DNA of 64,000 nucleotides from Entoloma clypeatum (Eukaryota > Basidiomycota > Agaricomycetes > Agaricales > Entolomataceae), in NCBI GenBank assembly GCA_963565915.1, contig OY751495.1, positions 3,224,001 to 3,288,000 on the forward strand. The letters are read 5' to 3'. Positions 55,175 through 64,000 of this stretch are shown here, piece after piece (the stretch's first letter is position 1; the number at the start of each line of letters is the position of its first letter). The translations under genes and the position numbers were made by a program. The notes below the pieces were generated by a model, which saw only the letters and a program-made list of their open reading frames with translations, did no database searches and was not told where the DNA came from.

Positions 55175-55289
55175 AAGAACAAACTTTGAGCCATTTTCCA
55201 CATCGACTTCTGTCACATCGAGTTCCCCGCTCCAACTCTTCTCGCCCAACACGCCGTTCTTCTTATACCTTTCAAACATCATTGCTGCC

Positions 55290-55658
55290 ATGTCCAACAT
55301 CACCGCCGCCTCCACCGATGCTTCCGATATCAACCCCACCATCACCACCCTCATTGGCGAAGCGCTCTCCATGCGCGACCAGATCCATGCGCTCGAAACC
55401 TCCGTTGCCGACATCCTTCACCGGCAGATGCATATCCGCCTTCATACCCTTTCCGATTTGCCAACCGCCCCCACCGCTGAGGAGAAACTCATCCTCAAAA
55501 ACTATACCAACACCCTTGCTGTCGAGAACCGACGCCTTCGCCTCGCCGTTCGAGGTTTAGAGTTTGCCACGGCGGTAAACGATGAACTGATAAAGGATTG
55601 GGGTAACCGAGTTGACCCTGCCTGGGCCGATCCAAATGGCAACGATGGATGGGAGTAG
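55290..55658 (+). CDS. Chromovirus C third ORF (122 codons)
   Basis: Homolog of 31753-32124 in A, intact here too. Conserved segments are EALSMRDQIHALETS and LHRQMHIRLH. Predicted to be mostly helical. It begins 115 bp after the pol stop, and the hairpin and purine tract follow it. No known family is recognised. Confidence 0.75.
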   Translation: MSNITAASTDASDINPTITTLIGEALSMRDQIHALETSVADILHRQMHIRLHTLSDLPTAPTAEEKLILKNYTNTLAVENRRLRLAVRGLEFATAVNDELIKDWGNRVDPAWADPNGNDGWE

Positions 55659-55661
55659 GTA

Positions 55662-55679
55662 GTCTGTGAGGACACAGAC
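55662..55679 (+). promoter_or_regulatory. Hairpin before the polypurine tract (C)
   Basis: Stem GTCTGTG/CACAGAC with loop AGGA, followed by ttgaggaggggaaca and the LTR. Same structure as 32125-32142. Confidence 0.6.
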
Positions 55680-55695
55680 CTTGAGGAGGGGAACA

Positions 55696-56063
55696 TGTTA
55701 CGGACTAACGACTACGGACATATATGCTTACTTTTTCACTTTTACTCATCGGCCCCCGCTTACACATATCGTATTATACTTTATTTCCTTTAGTATACTT
55801 CGCTCCCGCGCTGACTCGCTTTCCGCAGCTGTCTGACTCATTCCGCAGTCGTCTTACTCAGACGCACTGCCTTCCGCAGTTATCTTACTCAGATACACTG
55901 CCTTGCGCAGCACTGACTCATATGCTATCGCCTATAGTCAGTACCTATATAAACCCTTTGTACTATAGCTAGATTCCTTAGATTTAGCAATCACATTGCT
56001 CTTCGCCTTTCCATCTTCCTGCATACTCTGCCCGAACCTTGGAACGGTTTGTTACGCATAACA
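55696..56063 (+). repeat. Chromovirus C right LTR
   Basis: Appears identical to 49496-49863. Confidence 0.96.
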
Positions 56064-56068
56064 AATAT

Positions 56069-56820
56069 CAGCAAGGAAGACAATGTCTCCCTCAACCAAG
56101 GTTCCCGCACTCAAATGGCCACTGTGAACAAAGGTATCATTCTTTGGGTAGCATTCAAAAGCCGTACATAAGGCTATTGCCATTTCACCCTTATAACATC
56201 AGTGTTATGGTTGACAAACCCATGTGATGCTTAGGCAGAGAGGCTTAAGTAGCAAAGGCGGATACCAAGGTGATTGCTAGATCTGGGGAATACATGCAAT
56301 GTATGTACCCTATATATACTAGAAGGTCGAGTCATCTAGATGACTCTAGAGCGGTTCCGGTCTGACTCCAGAAGCGGACCCGGAGTAGGTGTCTATGGTA
56401 ACTGCTGCGGCGTGAGTCAGAGTATCTAAGTATAGTCCAATAAGTAACACGATGTCAAGAATGTGTGAGAGTAACCATCTAGATATGGTAACAATGACCA
56501 TACTGTAGTGAGTAAGCGGAGGCCGGGGCCCAAATGATGTAAAAGTGAATAGTAAGCATGAAACCAATAGATAAGATGAAACTGGCCATTAATCAGATAA
56601 GGCCTCTATGTCTTGTATCTTGTCTGAGCGATCAATGCCATGGATAGCAAATCCATAACAATCAGAGCATATTGACTTAATGTCTCATCAGCCCAGCTAT
56701 TATTTACAATGTTCACCCACTCGTCAGCCCAGCTGTAAGGTATAGACATCATGCTGGGCTCAGTCCGCTGTCACTGTTATCACACGTTATTTTTCACATC
56801 CGCTATTCTGTTGTTTATAG
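56069..56820. other. Right flank of the inverted-repeat transposon
   Basis: No gene seen. It continues the sequence interrupted by element C and ends in the right inverted repeat (about 56705-56817). Confidence 0.55.
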
Positions 56821-56821
56821 G

Positions 56822-57811
56822 TATATACTACTATAACATGTGCCACATACATCTCCACCTTGACATCCACACCATGGCTTATCTGGGTGCGGCTTCCAAT
56901 CATCCCCAGTTGCAACACATGGGGGTTTACCAGCGGAAAGACCAGCAAGTCCGCTACATGGGCAAAAGCGGGTGTTACACCCGTCGCCGTACTGCCTGAG
57001 TCCCACAGCGTCCAGGCCTCATGTCCATTCATCTTGACGTAGGTGACCAGACAGTCCTTTTTGGCCTGCGGAACCACAGGTTGTTCATGGGCATGTTTTG
57101 TTGCCCGCACATTGACTTTGCGGAACTTTTGAGTCCACAACTCCTCAGACGGCACCATTGGTGCCTCTGTCATCACGTGGAGGCGCTCTCCATCAGACGA
57201 ATATCCGCCGTCCTCCACCTCAAACTGGACAATGTCCTCGGCATCATGTTCCAAGCCCACTGGATCAGGTTCATCATCCTCCCCATTTGATGCCGAATCG
57301 TCAACATCTTCTCTATCCCCCTCATCACTGGACCCAATTGGCAACTCCGTATGAGCTGCACATAGCTGATCTGTCCTCTGGCGAGGTGGGTGTGGACATT
57401 GCTGGGCATAATGACCTGGCTGATTGCAGTTAAAGCACAAGGATGTTCCATCAGGTGCTTTACCCTTGGCAATCCCCACCTTGTCATTGGTGTTGTGGGC
57501 TTTATTGTAAGCCCGCGGGTGATCCTTGTGATTGTCCTGTTTTGGTCGCTCTGTCTGAGTTTGCTTCTGGAGTGCCCGTGGTGCTATCAGCAGTTTTTGC
57601 GCTACTGAATAGCCCCTCTCCTGAGGGACTGCAATAGCCCTCCGCGTGGTCACATTGCATACCATCCCAGCTGTCGCTCTCCTCACCGGCAGCTTCTTTT
57701 CTATGTACTGCTCATAAAGCTGGGCAGTTCTGTCTGTGATTCCAAGACCTTTGCCCCAGCAACAAACTCAGCAACATTGTTCATAACTGGGGACAAACCT
57801 TGGCGGAAAAG
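56822..57811 (-). pseudogene. G-outer gag C-terminus and protease start
   Basis: An open run from about 57686 contains a CCHC knuckle, CFNCNQPGHYAQQC, an acidic linker, then the retropepsin start WDSGSTATGVTPAF. The frame runs into the inverted repeat at about 56817. The other half of the protease is at 23604-23826. Confidence 0.85.
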
Positions 57812-60069
57812 TCATTTCCGCCATCCCGAGGGCAGGGCGGCTAAGAAAGCCTTAACCATTGTATGGTTATCTGGCTGCTCCGCCATGTTCCGGGCATGAG
57901 CCTTGAGCTCATCATAGACACCTTGTATGTCCTTTGAAGAGGAGTACTCCACCTGCTCCAACTCGGTGCGAGCATCTTCCATCGCAGAAGGGTGTATTAA
58001 TCGGTCATATAGACTGATGACAATCTCCTCAAATGTCCACAATTCATTGCTGTCCATTGACAGCATGACATGTTCCGTATACCAATTCAGGGCCTGCCCT
58101 GTTAAGAAATCTGCCATGACCAGCACACATTCGCAGTCCCTGTCAGGTCCACCATACTGTATAGATTCCAGGTGAATCACCAGAAGGGCTAGCCAGTCCT
58201 CCAGTTCCTTAAACCTTTGGGAACCCTTAAATTCCGTAATAGACAATCTGTCAGATTGTCTGGGCTTGGCCCCATCTGGTAGGGCCAGCCTTACAGACAA
58301 ATGTCTGTAAATGAGGTTGACCAGCCTCTGCACCTTGCGCTCCCTATGGTAGTGCAGGGACTCTGCTAATCCTTCGGAGCCCAAGAGGTTGAACGCCAGG
58401 TCGGACATCATGCTTGCCCGCTCCTCTTTGAAGTTTATATAGCTGTCACCATTTGACGGCTGATCCACTCTCCGAGATGGTCGACGACCACCGTCGCCAT
58501 CTCCCGGTCATCCATACTATAGTGGGGGAGGATCTCATCCCCCATTTCCTTCCCTATTGGGCAGAGGGAAGGGTGGACCCTGTCCTCCCTGACAATTGGC
58601 ATCTGGAGATCTATGTGATCTCCTATCATTGCCATCATCATCATCATCATCGTCCCCTCCTCCGTCATCTGGGTTAGGTGCTTGGGCCGTGTATCCCTGC
58701 GGATGTGTTGTCTGCACCTTCTGGAGGTCTATGGGGGCACCGTTATAGAATGCTACCATCTGATCCTCATAACGCCCCTCTTAAACAAGTCTTCATTCCA
58801 CATCTTTTGGTGGGCAATTTGGTCCACCATTGTTTCCACCCTGGGAACATATCCCAGTTCAGGCAGCTCTTGTGTTTTTTTCAGAAACGACTGACCCATT
58901 GGCCCCTGTTGAAACCCTGTGGGTACTGACCGCGAATCAACTGTGGTGCTCACGCGGTCCATTTTGTGTGGGTCAATTTGCCCCACTTCAGCGATCCTCT
59001 GGGTTGCTTTCATCCGCTTCTCAAAACTCATCCAAGTTTCCCCCATTTGTCTGGGCGCGGAGATCTGTCCCATGGCGACTTCAAAGTTGAGGTCACATGT
59101 TGTGGTATTGCCCAACTGGATGGGGGCATTGTCCTGTTCGAGCAATGCTTGCTGCACCACCATTGGATCTTGGGGAAAGTTACTTTCTCCTTTGAGGTCT
59201 AAACCTTCTAAGTCCTCATAATATTTGTCGTGCATGGTCGTCGGCACGACGGGTTCAGGGGTTAGGATGCTTTGCGGCTGCATCTTGATAAACCTCTGCA
59301 ATGTTTTCAAAAACATTGCTGGATAGTTTTGGGGCGAGACTACTCCTGGCCCCATCTCGACAAGTAATTTGTCAACTTCATTTTGAATGGCTCTTACCAC
59401 CTGTTCTTGCTGGGTTCTACTTTGAATCCCAGCCTCATTAAATATAACCTCGATTCCGATTTCAAGTCTATGATCACCCGAAATTGGAATAAAGGGAGGC
59501 TCCACACTAGGAACCACCGCAGCGACTCATTGCTGCCTATAGCCTACTATGGGTGAGAACTGCTCCCTTTTTTCGGGAGGTGGTGGCAGGGGCGCTCCTG
59601 AATTGTAGTGCCCTGGCATTGCCGTTCGAGGGGTTGAAAATCCCTCCTTAGCTCTTGGGCTGCCTTGAGCCAAGAAGCTAGTCTTTGTGCCCAAGACCAC
59701 TTTGGGTTGCGGTGCATGTATAGGCGTAACATATGCCTCTCTGGTGCCTGTGACTCTTAGGGTATCAGGCGAGCCAAGAAAGCCCTTTGAACTATACTGG
59801 CTATTGGAACTCATGAGCGAGTTCCTGGACATGCTACGTATCGCTCATCCTATAACTGACTCCGAAGCTTCTGACATGCTTCCACGCATAGGCCGCTGAC
59901 CTAAATATCGGGGTACCACTTCAGCATGGCCTCTCTCATGTGACGTGGCAGTCTCTAACTTGACTGCCATAGCTACTACTGGATTTCCAGCTGAGGGAAC
60001 TACTGTTCCCTCGGTAGGTCTGACCGTATTACGGCCTGGGGAAAACTCATGTTTTCCCATGAATGTCAA
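57812..60069 (-). pseudogene. G-outer gag
   Basis: One frame from 60069 to about 58790, interrupted by TGA at about 59843 and 59525. A one-base shift near 58790 is followed by an Asp-rich low-complexity run (DDGGGDDDDDDDGND, from a CAT microsatellite near 58640). The capsid-like part (57812-58468) has the retrotransposon gag pattern (SQRFKELEDWLALL, FLTGQALNWYTEHV, TWTFEEIV-like, VYDELKAHARNMAEQP). Confidence 0.82.
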
Positions 60070-60183
60070 GATAAGGTTTTACCTTTAGTGTTGCCGAAAA
60101 GGGTGGCGACACATCGACAATTTTTGCCGTTTTTGGTTGTAAGAGTCTAAGAGAGTATAGAACCAGTAGGATAGTTTAAAAAA

Positions 60184-60505
60184 TGTAACATGTCGTTACA
60201 GGGAGCTCCGAATACCTCACATAGCCCATTTCACTTAACTCCGATGACCCTGGGACACATGTCCCCTCTATCAGTGCTATGACTCGGACAATTCCCCTTT
60301 TAGCTACATTTTCACTTGTTATCTCTGACTCACAGCCTTGAGGCCTTATCTCTGACTCCTATGCCACAGCCCCCTTGAAACATTTATCTAACCAATGGCT
60401 TATTTAGCTCCTGCACAGCATCTACTTATTTATAGCCGTAGGATAACGTATATAAGACTTGTAAACTTAGAGTAGAGGTCTTCAGCTTGACTTAGGCAAA
60501 CAACA
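60184..60505 (-). repeat. Probable G-outer 5' LTR
   Basis: Its left 42 bp equal the start of the 15635 LTR, and aggcaaacaaca near its right end resembles agccaaacaaca in the other LTR. A TATAAATA on the minus strand (about 60429-60436) suits leftward transcription into gag. The middle parts do not align. Confidence 0.5.
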
Positions 60506-61470
60506 CTTACTTTGTCTTACCTTCGAACGCTCTCAAACTAAGTGCCTTGCGAGGACTTAGCTCCGCTGAACCAAACCAAGCTGTCCTCTTGAGGAGCTCA
60601 CTGATCTTGACCAAGTCGACCTATTGAGGGACTTGTTGTGGAACCAGTTCGAACCCATGTGATCCAATCCTTGGACTTGTTGTTGTAGGCTATCGCCGTA
60701 ATAGTTCCCACTTAATTCCCCTGGTTTGACAGATTTTAACTGAATCACCCCTGTAAAAACCTGAGAAAACCAGATCACATTGTGCTTGGTTCCTAAATTT
60801 TCCAGGTTATCCTGATTCAAACCCTTAAAGTTGGACTCGCTGTCGTGTGGGAGTGGTTTTTCTCAGGGCTATTTTAGGTTTGATCTTGCCTAACTTGGTT
60901 TAAATCAGTCCAAATGGGAAATTTGATTTGATTGACAGCAAGTCCGACTTTAAGGGTTTGAGTCAGGATAACCTGGAAAATTTAGGAACCAAGCACAATG
61001 TGATCCAGTTTTCTCAGGTTTTCTCAGGGGTGATTCAGTTAAAATCTGTCAAACCAGGGGAATTAAGTGGGAACCTGTGGGAATTGATGGTTGAATTTCT
61101 GTCAAACCTCCAAGAACACCTTTCGCCTCAGCCGACCTTTAATGCTACCCATTGTAGACCCCTCTGCTCATTCTATCTCCCCATCCCCTATTCAAGTTAT
61201 TATTTTTGATATTCACTTCACAAATCTGGCTATCAACTTACGATACTTTAAATCTGGGATCCTTATATTTATTTTATTGATATGTTGGGACGCGATTTCA
61301 TGTAAAAGAGATGGATTTCATTCAGTTCGAAGATCAATGAAGCAAGTGTGCCCGATTTGGGCCGTAACGCAAGCGTCACAGTCAGGTGACGTTGGAAGTT
61401 AGTGGATGTCCCCTACCTTAGCTACAGTTAGGACAATCAAAGTCAACAAATTTGGTTTTGGGCCTTTGAC
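60506..61470. other. Intergenic with a foldback repeat
   Basis: No gene is supported between the gypsy LTR and MON2. It contains the inverted repeat described separately. The remainder shows no recognisable feature. Confidence 0.55.
60704..61074. repeat. Foldback repeat, 141-bp arms
   Basis: 60704-60844 and 60934-61074 are near-perfect inverse copies with an 89-bp spacer. No terminal duplication is evident. Confidence 0.88.
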
Positions 61471-61517
61471 CAATGACGGACCTATAATTGAAGGAAATTT
61501 GATGGCTTGATATACAT

Positions 61518-64000
61518 TTAGAACACACCGATTTCTCTCCCTACCTCCCTAAGGCATTCCCGGGCCAAAGTCCGCGCATCTAGCTCAACGAGATTTGCAC
61601 CATCCTCCTGGCCACTGGTGACATGTTTCAATTCATCGTCCATAATATCAAGGGTCAAGGACTTTGCACTCCACACGGACGGTGTTTTTCGAGGTATTGA
61701 CGCGATCTCGCAAAGGACAGGGTAGAAATGGAAGAGATGTGCACTGGAAGAACGTTTCACTGCATCTGCAATGAGCAAACTTGGGCTCAAACCCGTATTG
61801 ATCACTGGAGAATGGATGAAAATCACCCAAACAAGTTATTGCGTTTGAGAACCTACCAGGTTGTTCAACAGCATATCTCGTTGGGTCGTCCGAAACTCCA
61901 GCCCACAAGGATCCCGGCCACAATCTCAACTCCAGGAGCTTCCGGAGAACATAGATCAATTCCGTTTCTCGCACCCTGAAATGCAAAAGCACATCAGTTC
62001 CAAAATACATCACGAAATCAAGAGACTGGCCTCGGGAAAGGAAGATTCCCTCGTAAAGCTTCGTCAGCGACGTATCCAACCAAAGTCGTTCGGCATCGGT
62101 TCAAGAGTGAGGCGATGCTCAGAGCAGCTAGCCGCCTTCGTGAATGCTCTTGATCTGCTTCGATATCAGCGACTGAGCATAGCGCCAGGTTTGTGAGAAC
62201 GCACCTTTCGTTGTATTCGAACAAATCAAGAAGAGTAAGTCGAGACACCAATACGAGAAGCGTTCCCTTAACACTGGAGACCCAGAATCGGTGCTACCCA
62301 GCTCGTGTTGCCTCTCCCTCTCGACGGGATCAATTTGTCTGGGTCTCTTTATGGATCCAGGAGAGGCACTTCCGCTAGGAAGCTCCATATGGCTTTTGTA
62401 TAAGAGACTGCCTTTGTGCAGGATCTTGGCGAGTTGACCAACAAGATGGTCAGAGACACGACTATCTCCAAGATGCGGAGCAACGTCAATCTCCAATGAA
62501 GCAACGAGAGCGAGATCAAAGGTTTCCTCGGCCTCTTGTACCTCCAAAGAGAATGCTTCTGTTGCAGAGCTAATGATCGATTATTCCCATGACATCCACC
62601 GACATGCGCCCACACTACTCACCAGTCGGCCAGAATCCCCCCTCGGAAAACATCAAGGACTTGATGCCATATTCCTTGGACACGTTCATCCGGTATTTCT
62701 GCAAAGAGGAAACCATCAGTATCAGCTTGGGCTAGGAAGAGGCAGGACTCACTGGTACCATGAACATCAATTTGAACTGCACACTCCTTCACAATCTGCA
62801 GGAAACTCGTCGTGGCAGTCTTCCACAGTGGTGGATCCTTTCCAAACTTGGATGGAGCTGGACAATCGTATTTCAACTTTACCGGTATCGAATAAGCCTA
62901 ACGAAGAGAGGCATCAGTACTGTGATGTGTTGGCTGAAAAGTGGACTTCACTGATAGCACCGCCTCCAGAGTCCCGTCTACATATATCTTCGGTTGATCC
63001 TTGAATCTTACGAACAAACTAACAAGCATCGGCAATGTGGTTTTAGAGATTGCGATGTATGTTATCCTCTTTGGGGGCGTTGACGAATTAGGGGCCGGCT
63101 CGACATCAAATGCGGCAAGGAAGGGAAGGGTAGCATATTCGGACAGATCTCTCAAGACAAGAGATGGTGCGCTGGGGACCGACAAATCAATACTCTCAAT
63201 GGTTTCCATCACCACAGCCTAGAACGATGATGAATATAGGATACACATAGCGACCAAGGATTGACACACCTGCACGGGAGAGAGATTATCAATATCTGGC
63301 CTGAAATCCGGGGAGTTGGGATAGGTGAGAACACCTGCAAGGAACATTAGCACAAGAAAACTTCATCAACGCACACCGTATCCATACCCTTGAGTATGAC
63401 CATCAAACGAGTCAGACGCTCCAACATCCATTCACGGTCGTCTACCAACCGACTAGCCTTCCTCGTGCTTTGTATCACATCCACAAACGCCACGAGACTC
63501 TCCTGTGTGAATGGCTGATAGAACCCTTCAGTTATCGGTGACGAAGAACCTGGATTATTCGCTCTTTGCAGCACTGCCCGTCCAAGCACATCAATCGCCT
63601 GCCAAACACGCAATAGGACCTCGGAGACGATGGGCGGAAGGTCAAGGGACGGCGAGACTTTGACAGCCTTCTCCAAACAACGCAGGGCAGGGGCACTGAC
63701 ACCTCTATTGTCCAACAACACAGTATCCTGTATATGCGTAACAAAGACGTCCCAAGCTTTCGAGAAAGAATCGAGCTGCATGATCTTGGGCGCCAGGAAC
63801 TCGTGAAATATCGACCCCATGGACTGCAGCGCAAGGATCTTGGAGTCGTCCCAAGCCTGCGCCTGCGCCTGCACGGGTGCTTCCGCATCAGGTGACTCAA
63901 CACTAGCGGCAGCCAACTTGCGTATTTCCACAGTGACTGCATCCAACAGCGGGAACGTAACTTTCCACATACACTGGTCCCACGTCTCCAGGCTCAGTGT
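61518..64000 (-). CDS. mon2: MON2-like protein, C-terminal part (runs off the window)
   Basis: Multi-exon minus-strand gene, cut by the window edge on its 5' side. Exon readings in order: WKVTFPLLDAVT, WDDSKILALQSMGSIFHEF and FVTHIQDTVLLDNRGV (63347-64000); LTYPNSPDFRPDIDNLSPVQ (about 63275-63335); ITYIAISKTTLPMLV (about 62950-63220); then FDLALVASLEIDVAPHLGD (about 62440-62540), RCRTTLVGYVADEALRG, VLRKLLELRLWPGSLWAG and a C-terminus ARTLARECLREVGREIGVF ending at 61518. Introns are short GT-AG. MON2/Ysl2 proteins are large Golgi/endosome scaffold proteins related to Arf guanine exchange factors, acting in vesicle traffic. A truncated copy of the last 1.1 kb lies at 8586-9645. Confidence 0.88.

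Larger units (their letters stand above)
49496..56063 (+). mobile_element. Chromovirus C (Ty3/gypsy), very recent insertion
   Basis: Both LTRs (49496-49863 and 55696-56063, 368 bp) appear identical. The target duplication aatat is perfect (49491-49495 and 56064-56068). Pol is intact, but gag has lost its start codon and carries a TGA. Identical LTRs with damaged gag suggest that this copy was mobilised in trans or mutated very quickly. Confidence 0.97.
23832..56817. mobile_element. Inverted-repeat DNA transposon, probably KDZ, with nested LTR elements
   Basis: About 105 bp at 23832-23935 match in inverse orientation about 56705-56817, including a shared run (acagctgggctga) and aligned blocks such as gtgag/gtgaa and cagcgg. 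These inverted ends bracket everything that separates the two halves of the G-outer protease. The only transposase seen inside is a decayed KDZ gene (33425-37707), hence the assignment. After removing nested elements A, D and C and the D-prime fragment, about 11 kb remain. No clean target duplication could be defined. Confidence 0.55.
15635..60505 (-). mobile_element. G-outer: gypsy chromovirus split by nested insertions
   Basis: Parts of one minus-strand element lie at both ends of this span: gag and the start of protease at 56822-60069; the end of protease, RT, RNase H, integrase, chromodomain and an extra ORF at 16125-23826. The protease frame is broken at the inverted-repeat DNA element (about 23832-56817). 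Two solo LTRs split pol further. Its own sequence is about 10 kb plus LTRs. Both ends share 42 bp (15635-15676 and 60184-60225) and then diverge, so the 5' LTR is rearranged or from another subfamily. Known lesions are a TGA in the chromodomain (19330), TGA codons in gag (59525, about 59843) and a one-base shift near 58790. Its sequence is crowded with short perfect hairpins. Confidence 0.8.

Noticed and set aside
58630..58655. Poly-Asp stretch as a functional acidic domain
   Set aside because: Encoded by a CAT/ATG microsatellite in a frameshifted gag.
1..64000. tRNA, rRNA or CRISPR features
   Set aside because: None could be recognised on either strand.

Overview
The window looks like nuclear DNA of a basidiomycete, most likely an Agaricomycete. 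Supporting signs are short GT-AG introns of about 50-100 bp, fungal MON2 and arsenite methyltransferase genes, a Crinkler-type N-terminal domain, a KDZ transposase with its CxC2-like cysteine cluster, and many Ty3/gypsy, Ty1/copia, Tc1/mariner and LINE copies. About 10 kb of host sequence is left; the rest is a nested stack of transposons.

Left host block (1-10.6 kb). A nine-exon minus-strand gene (882-2576) encodes an arsenite methyltransferase fused to a CDC25/Acr2-type rhodanese (arsenate reductase-like) domain. Next to it lies a very recent Ty1/copia insertion (2658-8568) with 270-bp LTRs that look identical, a 1,760-codon open gag-pol frame, a 5-bp target duplication and a copia-type half-tRNA primer site. 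After it come a truncated duplicate of the 3' end of MON2 (8586-9645) and, 38 bp away, a Crinkler-type domain ORF on the other strand. A Tc1-like element follows (10648-12859), itself hit by a 5'-truncated LINE with a 14-bp target duplication. A second LINE remnant (14045-15634) ends at a gypsy LTR.

Nested block (15.6-60.5 kb). One minus-strand gypsy chromovirus, called G-outer here, spans the whole block. Its 3' LTR, an intact 877-codon extra ORF, integrase, RNase H, RT and part of its protease lie at 15.6-23.8 kb. The rest of its protease and its gag lie at 56.8-60.1 kb. Two solo LTRs (20702-21508 and 22539-22972) and one inverted-repeat DNA transposon (about 23832-56817) split it; removing the solo LTRs rejoins pol in frame. 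The DNA transposon holds a decayed KDZ transposase, giant palindromes and three further LTR elements: chromovirus A (25911-32529, +), element D (41866-49293, -) and the very young chromovirus C (49496-56063, +). A 200-base assembly gap sits at 25266-25465.

Most notable points: (i) G-outer is unusually dense in short perfect hairpins, inside coding sequence as well; (ii) its 3' extra ORF is intact while its pol is broken; (iii) element D carries an antisense, intron-containing Zn2Cys6-type gene; (iv) the A/C chromovirus family has a conserved small ORF and a covarying hairpin before the polypurine tract; (v) CGA-to-TGA stops recur in several elements. Right host block (61.5-64 kb): the 3' part of the parental MON2 gene runs off the window edge.
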